NCBI GenBank assembly: GCA_027604705.1
Contig: JADHYV010000133.1
Location: 1 to 29,569, forward strand
Reading direction: 5' to 3'
DNA from: Allomyces arbusculus
Lineage: Eukaryota > Blastocladiomycota > Blastocladiomycetes > Blastocladiales > Blastocladiaceae
Length of the DNA stretch: 29,569 nucleotides
Every line of letters starts with the position of its first letter. Position 1 is the stretch's first letter. Below, one piece after another: positions 1 to 9,676 of the stretch. The notes beneath the pieces were generated by a model. It saw nothing but the letters and a program-made list of their open reading frames with translations, did no database searches and was not told where the DNA came from. Both the position numbers and the translations under genes were made by a program.

Positions 1-3
1 TAT

Positions 4-70
4 CGGCCGTGGCCAGTCAGTACGCATTCCTCGCTTGTTTCTGCTTTCGTGCAGGCGTGCACTGGCGATG
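4..70. repeat. Left arm of near-identical inverted repeat, inside HD1 intron 2
   Basis: Bases 4-70 match the reverse complement of 29501-29566 with a handful of mismatches and one 1-base gap. Both arms are the 3' part of intron 2 of HD1 or HD6, just before the expected exon with PYP. The arm holds a short perfect hairpin, GTGCA-GGCG-TGCAC, at 49-62. Intron sequence just inside the arm is far more diverged. Confidence 0.85.
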
Positions 71-297
71 CATGGCAAACGGCAACCGCAACCCACCGTG
101 CAGATGAAGGGAGATGGATGGCTCGCGTTCGCTCCCCAATTCCCTTCCCTCCCGCGCAGACTCATCCCCGGCGACCATGGTCGTCCTCCCGTTCGGCCTG
201 CCGAGCGGGTCGTCGCGGCCACGACGGCGACGAGCCTTACTCACGCTCACCGCCACCACGCCCGGACCCACGGAACCCGATTCACGGTGCTACGTAC

Positions 298-2666
298 CTC
301 GCGATGCTCGCTGACCCACGCCAGCAACGTCGCGCGCGCCTCGGCCGGCAGGTTGGACCGTCGCCGCCGATTCTGGACCGTGACCAACAACACATGGTCT
401 TCAGCTTGCGGCAGCGGCGCCAGCGCCGGTGCCGTCAATATCGTGCTCCCATGCGGCCGCGTGCCCCGCAACCTGCCTCTTACCCGCCCGGCACCTGCCT
501 CCTCGCCGATCTCGTCGTCGTCGACTTGACCGCGGACGTCGTTCACAGTCGCCGCATCGCCGTGACCCCACGGCGCATTGGCAGCCATGGTGGCCGCATG
601 ACGCGCCATCGTCAGCCTCCCGGCAGCGTCCCGCGCACCACCACTGGGACCACCGCCTCCACGACCCGTGCGCCGCGTCGCGAGTGCCGCCTCGTCGAGC
701 GACCGACGTGCTGCGGGCGCGTCCATGCTCGCTCGACCAGACCGGCCGCGCGTTCTCGGCTCGCCGCTGCCGTGCGCGTGCCACACCCACTCGTTACCGC
801 CGCGCGCTCCCCACGTGACTTGCTCGTCGACAGCCCGTCCGCGCGCGAACTCGTCGACCGCCGTCGACCGCGGCGCGCGGTCCGCGACCGGTGGCCATGC
901 CGGCGGGCCCGCACAATCATCTTGCATCCACGGCGGCTCCGGATGCCGCGACCACGGTGGCGAGTACGCGCCTGGCGCAGAGTACGCGCTGTGCCACGGG
1001 CGGTCACGACGCGCGCGGTCCGCATCCCACGTGCCGCCACCGCCGAGCCATGCCGCCGCCGGATCGAACCCGCTGCCATGGCCGCAACCGCCATCAAAGT
1101 GGCGCGGACCGTGCTCGAGTGTGCGTGAAGGTCCCGGCGGCGCAGGCAAGTGAGATGTGCCATCGAGTCGGTTCGGATCGCGCTCGACTGTTCGCCCGTG
1201 GACGGGATCCTGCGCGTGCGGCGCTGCGGCATGGCCCGCCCACCACCACCACGGCGGCGGCGGCGGTATCGCGTACGCGCCCGGATGCAGCTCCGATGAG
1301 ACCGGGCCCGTCGCGCGCGGTGGGTGGGCGAGCGTATCGTACGGGTACGTGAATCTCATCGCATCTCCCACGGATCCAGTCGGACTGTCTGCGCTCGCGC
1401 GCGAGTACGCCGCAGGTGGCCGTGGAGGACTGAGCAGCGGGAGATGTGGTCGCGGCCACGTCCGTGTCTCGAATTCCGGGCCGTGTACCGCCGTACTCGT
1501 GTCGGGCTCGACATTTGGCTGCGACGGCGCTCGAGCGCTACATAATGGAGCACCGGAATCGAACACCGTGACTTAACGTCAAGTTTCGTCTTTTCGAACG
1601 TAGTCAACTATCCACCGGTTTCGCGTGACAGATCGACAAGGGTGCCTGCTGCGCACTACGACGAGGGACCAAGCAGCGGCGGAGCTATCCCCCGCGCCCG
1701 TATCGTCGCATCGGAGGCGCTGTGGCCAGGTCACGACGGGCAACGATATGCCCACGCCTGCGTACGCACACGTGGCTCGAGTGCGACCATCTCCCTCAAC
1801 AATACTGTGGGAGCGGCGAGTGCGTACCTGCTGCGTTCGTGTGCGTGCTGTCGGTGTCCGGCAGGGTCGTGCACGTTGGGGTCACGGTACCCTTGGTGCG
1901 GCTCGCCGACATTGGACTCGGTCGGTTGCAGGTACCCCGGCGGCCAACGCGCGGTCGCTGCGTTGTACAAGTCATGTGCGGCACCGCCGCGCATGGCCTC
2001 GAGCAGCCGGGAGGGGAAAGTCGTGGCCCACGGCGGTGGCGGCGGAGCACCGTGGTCGCGATAGTGTGCTGCGGACGGGTCACTGGCAGCCCATATCGTC
2101 GATTGCTGGTGGTAGTCGTGCGCCGCAAAGTGGTGGTGCTGATCACGACCGTGCCGTTGCGCGATAGGAGTCAAGTCGACTGTATGTCGGCGCGGTTGCT
2201 GGACTCGAGCGCCTTCGTCGGTTGCATGCACTGCATCATGCCGTGCAGCTGCACCGTCGACGTCGACAACACGCCAAGTCGCAGCCGAGGCGCGATCGCA
2301 GTGGCCGAGTGGGTGGAGGGTTTGCGCGGCAGCAGCGTCGTCAGCAACATGTGCAAAGTGGGCCGCGGGTAAGGTGGATGCACGACTGGCGGATCCGAGA
2401 CGCACGATCCCGGAATGCACATTGGCGTGCTGCTCGTGCCTATGGTCGTGCGCAAGCAAGGGGTCGGTCGAGCCGGGGCCAAGTCGTGCGTCGTGCAGCT
2501 GCTGCTGCTGCTGCCATTCCGGTGGATGGTGCACGGGCACAGTCGGTCGCCATGGTGGTGGAAGCGGTGGCAGGTGGCGGCGAGTGTCGTCGCTGTCGTC
2601 GTGCTCGAACCGGGGCGGTACTGGTGCTGGTGGACCGCCGATGCGCCAGTGCCATCTTGGGTCCAT
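298..2666 (-). CDS. HD1, TALE homeobox transcription factor, 3' part beyond window
   Basis: Predicted nuclear DNA-binding protein. Exon A is 2666-1828 and starts MDPRWHWRIGG, a start aligned with HD4 and HD6; it is rich in His, Ala, Pro and Gln with a five-Gln run. Donor AGCAG|GTACGC and acceptor TGTAG|CGCTC bound a 290-nt phase-2 intron (1538-1827). Exon B is 1537-298: a Pro run followed by WWWW, RRDRPW, a VDE...VDEQVTWGA motif, then NRRRRSNLPAEARATLLAW and HRE, which is the N-terminal arm and helix 1 of a TALE homeodomain. It ends at GAG|GTACGT in phase 0. The exon with PYP and helix 3 lies off the left edge, as intron 2 still runs at base 1. The 693 codons in the window are open across both exons. 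Splicing is inferred from matching phases and conserved boundaries in the paralogues. Family assignment is firm; target genes are unknown. Confidence 0.8.
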
Positions 2667-2779
2667 GACGGCAAGCTGAGCGCGCGTACAGGATACACGA
2701 GTGTCGGTGTGCTAATCGCCACGTCGTGCAGAGTGTCGTCGGGTCGAGTTGAGTCGGATACGCCGGTCCGCCCTGTAGT

Positions 2780-3204
2780 CGTCCCAAAAGGAGAAACAAC
2801 GGCGTGGAGCGCGGTGGCGGCACGATGAGCGAAAGAGATGGGCCGTCTGGAGCGACGATGCAAGCGCGTGCTTGAGGTGCACGACGTCGCAGGCGGACAG
2901 AATTGTGCACGTCGTCTCAGTGCGCCGGTTGGCCCGGACACACGGGAGATGTTGCAGGGAGGGACGGCGACCCAACGCGGTAGACCCTCTGCTTTTTGGA
3001 CCCTACGATTGCAATCGATGGTGGTTTGTTCGAGAACTGCTCTCCGCAACGGCCTCCGTTCTCACTTTGCGCGTTATCTTGCCTGCTGCTGGTGTGTTCT
3101 TGCTCCGCCCCACCCAAGGGCTGCCTGAGAGGCGGCGGAGAGCGCGCGTTGGCCGGCGATAAATTACGGCTTCATTTTGGGCTTGGTTCGACAAATCGCG
3201 CTCC
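2780..3204 (-). promoter_or_regulatory. Conserved 5' flank of HD1
   Basis: On the minus strand this region aligns with the flanks of HD4 and HD6. The best blocks are GCGCGATTTGTCG with AAGCCCAAAATGAA and TAATTTATCGCC (about 3133-3204), GCGCAAAGTGAGAAC (about 3056-3092), and a CTCATCGTGC...CTCCACGCCGT block (about 2780-2835). The first block lies roughly 0.5 kb before the HD1 start codon. It includes a TA-rich patch in a GC-rich setting, so it may be the core promoter or a 5' leader. No frame is kept open through the block in all three copies, which argues against a coding exon. Confidence 0.45.
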
Positions 3205-4732
3205 CAGAAGCCATTTGTCTTGGACAGGCGCAAAATGAGGTTCGATGCGCGCGGGGCAGCGCGCGTCCACGCTCCGCAACAAGATTGTATCGGCAATGAC
3301 CAATCGGGAGACAGCGGATGGCAACCATGGGTATTGTACATTGCACTTAGGAGCCATAGTCTCACGAGCGCACAAATGTTTTTGTTGACCAGCACGAACC
3401 GAGACTCCAAAGAATGCGCCGACGAAGTGCGCATCGCTTCAAATCCACCCTTTGCTGTCCGTATATCAACCCCATAGGTGCAACTATCGTGAGACCGAAA
3501 AAATATGCTCGCAAAAAGGACAGATGTCAGGAGCATTGGAGCAAACAGGTGCAATTGGCGGGTGGGTTGGTCCACCGACGAGGGAGCAGCGGTCAGCGCC
3601 ATCTGGGGTCAACCTCATCTGTGGCCGTTGTGCGTGTGGACAGCCGTCGGGGGTCTAAGCATGGCCCGCCGTCGGGCATCCGATGCTCGGGCCCCAGACC
3701 AGGTGCCTCCACCCGCGAGCAAGGCGTATACTGGTTGTCAGACTTGCACGAGGCGACGGGGACCCCATACGCGCAAGACGAGAATCGCGACAAAATAGAA
3801 AACGACGCCGTATTTGTGCCTCCCGTCGCTGCCAACCCGGAATAGACAGACATTAACATTACGCAGAGACGCCGCGTCGCTCTGGACCACGCGTTGGTGG
3901 CAGCGTGGGCATCAGTGACGTTTTTCGTCGTCAGCATCATCTCGTGGCAGATGAGTCGACGAAGCGTGCGCATTGCCGAGCGTGGACGAGCTGACTGTGG
4001 GCGAGCTCCCCGTGGGTGAGCGCAGCGGCTCCTTGCCATCCCAAGCTGGAGCAGGTTTGGAAGACGTGGGTGGTGGTAGTGGCTCCGCAGTCGCTGATGG
4101 TGCGTTCGCGTCCGTGCCACTTGGCGGACCGGGGCTGGCGGCGCCCGCGTGCGAACTTGGTCCGACCGTGTCGTTCTTGTGCGCTCGGCGTCTATCGTGA
4201 ACCGGACAAACGCACGTCGCAGCGCGTCAGTTGGCCGGTTGGTTGGAAGCAGCTGTTGGGACCCAACGCCGGCCGCACGTCGCGGTACTGGGCACGCCGC
4301 AGTACTGGAGGGCATGGCAAGCACCTACACCAAGGCCAGCACGATGGACCAACGTGCAGCGTTCAGGCTGGTGTTGTCGGTCGGCTTGTAGCCAGGCCCG
4401 TGGTTGCGTCGCATGTCCCCGCCAATACCCTGCCCATTCGCGCGGCGTGCGCAGGGAGTGTCATCCTAGGCGCGTGGCATCCGGCGGATGAGCGCCGCGG
4501 CACCACGTTCCGACATCGAGGCGGCCGAGGCAGTGTTGCGGTTGCCGCTCTCCGGCCGACCAGCGCTTCCGACCGACCTCGCCTCGCCCGCATTGCGCGA
4601 CGATGATCCTGGCACACTTGCCACTGCCAACCACGCGCACCACAACGACCGAGATCATCGGGCCATGACGGCCAAGGACGGAGCCGCATGATCCACCGAC
4701 CCGCGCGCAGCCCACCACGGCCAGGCCTCCCA
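3205..4732. other. Stretch between HD2 and HD1 5' flank, no gene recognised
   Basis: This is downstream of HD2 and upstream of the conserved HD1 flank. Several frames are open by virtue of high GC, but none shows a family motif. The part near 4733-4608 may hold the last intron of HD2 and a short final exon: a GTGTGCCAGGATC block on the minus strand at about 4605-4620 resembles the block after exon C in HD3, HD4 and HD5. Confidence 0.5.
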
Positions 4733-4772
4733 CTAAAGCGACATCGATGTCGATGCAGCAAGGACGACGTAC

Positions 4773-7497
4773 CGATAATTCACGAACCAGTTTTCCAACT
4801 GAGCGAGCGTGAGCCCCGTCTTGGCCATGATTTCATTCTTGACCGTGCGCGTCGGGTACGGATTCTGTCGTTTGGGACCGGGCGTCGGCGGCCACGCGAC
4901 GGTGGTTGGCGCGCACGAGACGGACGAACGCCAACAAACAAGCGTCACGACGGCACCAAACGTCAACAACGGGCCATGTTGGTCAGTCTTCTCATTCTCT
5001 CATTAACTGCCCCCAGTGCACGGCACGCCGCCATCACGTCGGCATCGGCCCATCGCCGCGGCCATGCCCCGCAACCGCAAGAGCAGCCGCAGCAAGGACA
5101 CCAACGACCACATGAGCAGCAGCAAGGACACGAGCACGGCCGCTGGCACCACGGCCTCACCAGCTCGACCGACCAGATCCACACATACCTCGCGATGCGC
5201 CCCGACCCACTCGAACAGTATCGCGCGCGCGTGCGCCGGCAATTGCGCTCGTCGCTGCCGACCCTTGACCTCGACGAGCAGCGGATCGCGCGATGTTGCC
5301 GGCGCGCGACCCGGCACACTGGCCACGGCGGCCAGCCTGCTCCCCGGATTACCGCCGTTCTTCTCGTCGTCCATGTGCGCATCGTGACGTGCTGCGTCAC
5401 TACTGCGGCTCGCGCGACGACTACGGGTCCCGGAATCGGCTGCTGACGTGGCAGCGACCATCGCCTTCGACGACGACTCGATTGGCGTGGCCCGGCTCGC
5501 ATCGGGGAGGGGCTGCTGCTGACGCGGCTCGGCCGCGGCCGGCGACGCTGTCACGGGGCCCCGCAGCGGCGCGAACCACGCGAACGGCGGCGGTGGATGA
5601 TGCTGTCGCTCATGGTCATTGCCGCCAAGCGCGCGACGACTGACCACGTCGTGGTGCCGCGTGGGCCCCCGTGCTTGCGCCGATTCCGCGCGCGAATCCC
5701 CGAGCGGCGCGAGCGCGTCGTCGCCCGCGGCCCACGCGACCACCTCGCCTACGGCGCGCGCACGCTCTTGCTCGTCGACCGACCACGGGCTCATGACACT
5801 CGTCGCGCCCGCGGGTGACCACATCGCGTGGCCAGTGTGGCCGGGCCACGATCTCGCCCACCCGGCCGGTCCGTACGGCGCCGGCACGTGCTGCATCGTC
5901 CATTGCGGCACCGATGCGTGGAATGCCGCGGGACCGGGCGCGGCATACGAATCATGTGGTGGCGGCGGCCCGTACCACGGCCGGTCGCGGTCAATCCTGC
6001 CGTTCGGCGCAGTCGGGTCGGGCCAGGTCGGGGTGGGCGCTGTCAACGGCGACGGACCGTAGCTTGTCCACCACGGTGAACGCGGCGGCAGCGACTGGTT
6101 GTGGTACGTTGGGCGCATGCCGTGGTGCCCGGGCGACCGCGTCGACAACGGCGGTGGGTCGCGCCGTGCTGCGGGCGGATTCGTCCCTTGCTGCCCTCTT
6201 CTACGTAAAGCGGACCAAGTCCCGTCAGTCAGATGATGACACTGCATTTTGTTTCTCCACGTGTGTAGGAGCGACACCATCCACCCGACGCGACTCTGTC
6301 GCCTCTGCCAGTTTCAGGTTCACCAAGCCCCATGAGCCGCACGGATCCCGTCGTGAATGCACCGGTGCGCCATCACCCGGTCGCCGGTCGCCGAGGACGG
6401 CCCACACTGCGGCGACCTGGATCGGGCCACTGGCGCTGACCGACTCGGCGATGGACCGAGGGGTCTCCCATCGGTCTTACCCGGGCGCCGGTTCACGTAG
6501 CCACTCGTCGACGCCGAGCTCTGGCAATCGCAGCGACCCGCCCAGCCTGTCTGCCGATGTGCCCAACGACGATCGACGAAGACGGGACCAACTGAGCTGC
6601 ACAAGCCGTCTCATACCGCCACTCGCGCCCGTCGCGCCGCTCTGCCTGTCCCGTTGCGGATGCGAGGTCGAAGCGTGCCGTGCCCACCGAAGCCGACGCA
6701 ATGCGACCCGATATCGCTCATGGAAGCAATCAGCGACCCCGAAAAAAAGACGTACGTGCGGTCGCTGTTGACACGGTCGTCTCGGTACGGAATCGCGCGC
6801 GGGTCGACCGGCACTGGATCCGGCGGTGGCGGTGGGTGGGGCCGAACGTGCACTGTGGGCAATCTTGGTCGTCAGTCTCTGCAGGCGAACGGCGTCCGCT
6901 CGCAGCACAGAGCGCACCAGATGGTGGGCCGCGCATCGCATTCGACAGATCGTGACGCTCGCGCTGCACCGCATTTGGCTCCTCCTGCCATGGCGTCGCG
7001 ATCGGAGCGAGCTCGGGTCCGCCGCGCACCGTCGACGGTGCCCGCGTCACCGGTCGCATTTCGATCGCGCGCGCCGTCGTCGAGTCGGTGCCGAGCCACG
7101 GTGCCGCCGTGGTTATGGTCGTGTGCGTGCCGTGCCGAGCGGGCCCATTCTCGACGGCGAAGCCGCGATCGTCACGCCCGACCGCGTGCGCGTGCCGGTC
7201 CAAGTTGGCCATGGGCGAGCCCCACGCGTGCGCAATCGGCGTGGGCGGCCATGCATGCCATGGCTCGGGCATGCCGCCGCGCTCGTGCGCGCGACGGGTG
7301 GACGAGGCAGGGACGTGGTACTGGGGCCGATTGGCGTCGTTTGCGCTGCCGGGGCTCACCGGCGGTGGTAGTCCTGCCGCATGAGCCTCGCTCGCGAACT
7401 GGTGTGGGACACGCATGCGGGTCGCATCTTGCAGCTCGGGCACTGCGCGCCGCGTCAACGGCGGCGGGCCGTTGCCGTGCACCGGTCGGGGGTCCAT
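4773..7497 (-). CDS. HD2, TALE homeobox transcription factor
   Basis: Exon B (6200-5189) has RDRPWYGPPPP, a VDEQ...VAW remnant of the subfamily motif, and ends with the arm and helix 1 (RQRRAQLPAHARAILFEW, then AHRE). Intron 2 (5188-4865) opens GTATGT and closes ACAG. The 92-nt exon C (4864-4773) gives NPYPTRTVKNE, then LTLAQLENWFVNYR, with W48, F49, N51 and R53 intact and Val at position 50. Exon B starts at CGTAG|A in phase 2. The matching donor is GG|GTAAGA at 6481, leaving a 280-nt intron like the paralogues. The 5' exon starts MDPRPVHGNG at 7497, but its frame is lost before 6481. One phase-compatible solution is an extra intron 6755-6521 (GTACGT...TTGCCAG); a frameshift is the alternative. 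After exon C the frame reads to a stop at 4733 unless a fourth exon is spliced on. Confidence 0.78.
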
Positions 7498-9676
7498 GAT
7501 CGGCGACTCGAGGTTGAGGCGAAGTAGCGGGTCGTCGTCGCGGAAGCCGGTGCTGCGCGTGCAGTCGACAAGTCGCGGGCGAGCAGGTGAGGCGCGGTGT
7601 AGGCTGCTGAACGGAGGTCAAGCTGGTGGACTCGTCAACGCGCGCGCGCGCGCGCGGAAGGGAAGCAGCGTCGTTGGCGAGCGACGGGGTCGAAAGGAAG
7701 GAGTAGGGTGGGCGACAGCCGCCAAGCTTTGGCGAATCAACACGTGGGTCGTGCCGAGTGCGCCGGGCAGCGCCCCGACGGAAAATGCCGCACGCGCAGG
7801 CGACATTGGAGCGATGGTGACGCCTTGTTGGGCGTTGCAGGGACGACCAAGAGGGACCAGGCGCAGGCGCACCCGCCCTACGGCGGCAGGACGGGAGACT
7901 GGGAAATTGCGGGCGCAGTAATTGTGACGTGCGCGTGCAGCCTCTTCCTCTCTCCGCGTACTTTTCGCTCGCACCGGCGGCTCTCGCTCGCTGTATCGTG
8001 TTGCTGTGTTAATGGGCTAGGGTTGCGCAGGCATATTGAAGACCTCGTGTGCGCCGCCGCCGCCCGCTGGTGGATGCTGGCTAAATGACCACATCCTGGC
8101 GCACTGAAGGGACTGCCGTTATGAAGGGACCGTCATGTCATTGCCCATTGGGCGCGTGCGGACCAGCTTGCGCTGTCGACGCTGTCGGTCGGCGCATCAA
8201 TACAAAAAAGGCCGCCCCAGTGAGCTCTCTTGCACAAGTTCAACTGTAACCCCTTTCCTTCAGGTACCTGCTCGTCAAAGCCTTTTTCCTTTCAGCGTGG
8301 CTGCTTGCAAAGCGACTCTCGGGGGTACGAAATGGGCGGCGAGAGCTAGCCGGGCACGACGGAGGCCGGTGGACGAGGCGACGAGCTGACGTACATGGCG
8401 ACAGGATGGATACCGTTTCCGCTGTGATGGTCTGGTGCAGTGTGCCACCGGAATTGGCTGTGGTTGCGATCGGTGAGGTCAGAGGTTTATTGGTCCGCCG
8501 ACGCGACTGGAGCGACCTGGGGTTCGAGTCGGATGCTCGATCCGACCGCTGGCCCAACGATTCAAGGCAAGCACACGCACGTGAGGACGGGGAGAAAGGC
8601 GCCACCCCATTTTCTGCCTGCCGAGGGTTTGTGTCAGACAAATCGCCAAGCATGTGATCCACTCACCGCGCTGGTTTGACCTGTGGCCGGATGTGCTCGT
8701 CGTTATGCCGGCGCGGCAGACCGGACCTCGAATGGTCGCGAACATTGGCGGCGTGCTCGACGTGAAATGGCGCGTTGGAGCAACGCCACTGTGCGGCCCT
8801 GGTCACAATAATATTGCTGCACTCCACCAAACGAAAACATCGGGGAAAAAGGAAAAAAAATTGTGGATGGACAGGACAAACCCTGCGCCGCCGCGCAGCC
8901 AGTCGCAGACCTGCTCGGTGGACCGTCTGCGCCCCAGAGGGCGCGAATTTGCCTCTGCTTTGTCGCCGCCAATGCGGTCCGCAACCATGCAGCACCCGAT
9001 GTCGGTCTCCGCACGCACGCGTCTAGACGCAACGCAGCGACGAATGCGTGCTGCTGCTGCTGCTGACGCTGGCACGGCTGCCGGGTCGGCTCCGGTTGTT
9101 GCTGCAGCGGCCGCTGCTACTCGTGGCAGTTTCGTCGGGCGGCCGCACGTCGTCGGCGGCGGCCGCTTCGTGCGTCGGCGAATGCTCGCCGCGCCCCGGC
9201 GCGCTCACGCCGCTGGCGGCCGTGCGTGCTGCTGTCGTCGCCGCCGCCGCGTTAGGCTTAAGGGAACGGCGTCTAGGGCGAAGAAGGGAGTACCAAACAC
9301 GACGCAAAGGGGTCAGTTGGGCGGGCTGAGCAATGCACGGACGGGATGTCGCAGTGTCGGTCGGTTGCGGTGGTCTCGGCTCTAGTGCGCGCGCGAGCGG
9401 CAGCGGTCGGCCTCGGCGGCACATGTTGGGTGCGAGCAGAGGGACGGACCAGGGCGGCCGGGGCGGCCGTCGCCGAGGACATCCATCGCTGGATCGTGGC
9501 ACACCAGCCACGGCGGCACGCGAGCCACGGCCACACGGGCCGCGGCTCCCCCGTTGGCGTTCGCGCGCTCCCGCCGTTTGGCAAACACTCCACCTGAGAT
9601 CTGACGCCCGGGCATCGGGCCCGCCAATCACGGCCACGGCCATGCCCACGCGACGGAATGCCGAGAAACCACGCAC
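7498..9676. other. Stretch between HD3 and HD2, no gene recognised
   Basis: This holds the HD2 5' flank and the HD3 3' end. The minus-strand frame from 9488 to 9023 may be a final HD3 exon; it is rich in Pro, Arg, Ala and Ser with a Ser run and no motif. The part from 8000 to 8900 is more mixed in base composition, and I see nothing definite in it. The HD1/HD4/HD6 upstream blocks are absent. Confidence 0.5.
7638..7656. repeat. Alternating CG dinucleotide run
   Basis: Nineteen bases of uninterrupted alternating C and G, 140 bases 5' of the HD2 start. Such runs can adopt Z-form DNA under torsion; a role here is not shown. Confidence 0.7.

Noticed and set aside
49-1128. Long Arg-rich frames antisense to the homeobox exons
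   Set aside because: They mirror GC-rich coding sequence on the other strand, have Arg/Pro/Ala composition typical of shadows, and show no motif.
1731-2666. His/Pro/Gln-rich frames before HD1, HD4 and HD6 as separate genes of a two-gene cassette
   Set aside because: Conserved donors, acceptors and matching phase-2 ends show that they are the 5' exons of the homeobox genes.
8500-8580. Possible tRNA, because GGTTCGAGTC at about 8520 resembles a T-loop
   Set aside because: The flanking bases do not form the T stem, and no matching anticodon or acceptor stem could be drawn.
9023-9300. Ser/Ala-rich minus frame downstream of HD3 as an independent gene
   Set aside because: It has no start context or motif, and may be the HD3 tail or plain 3' sequence.
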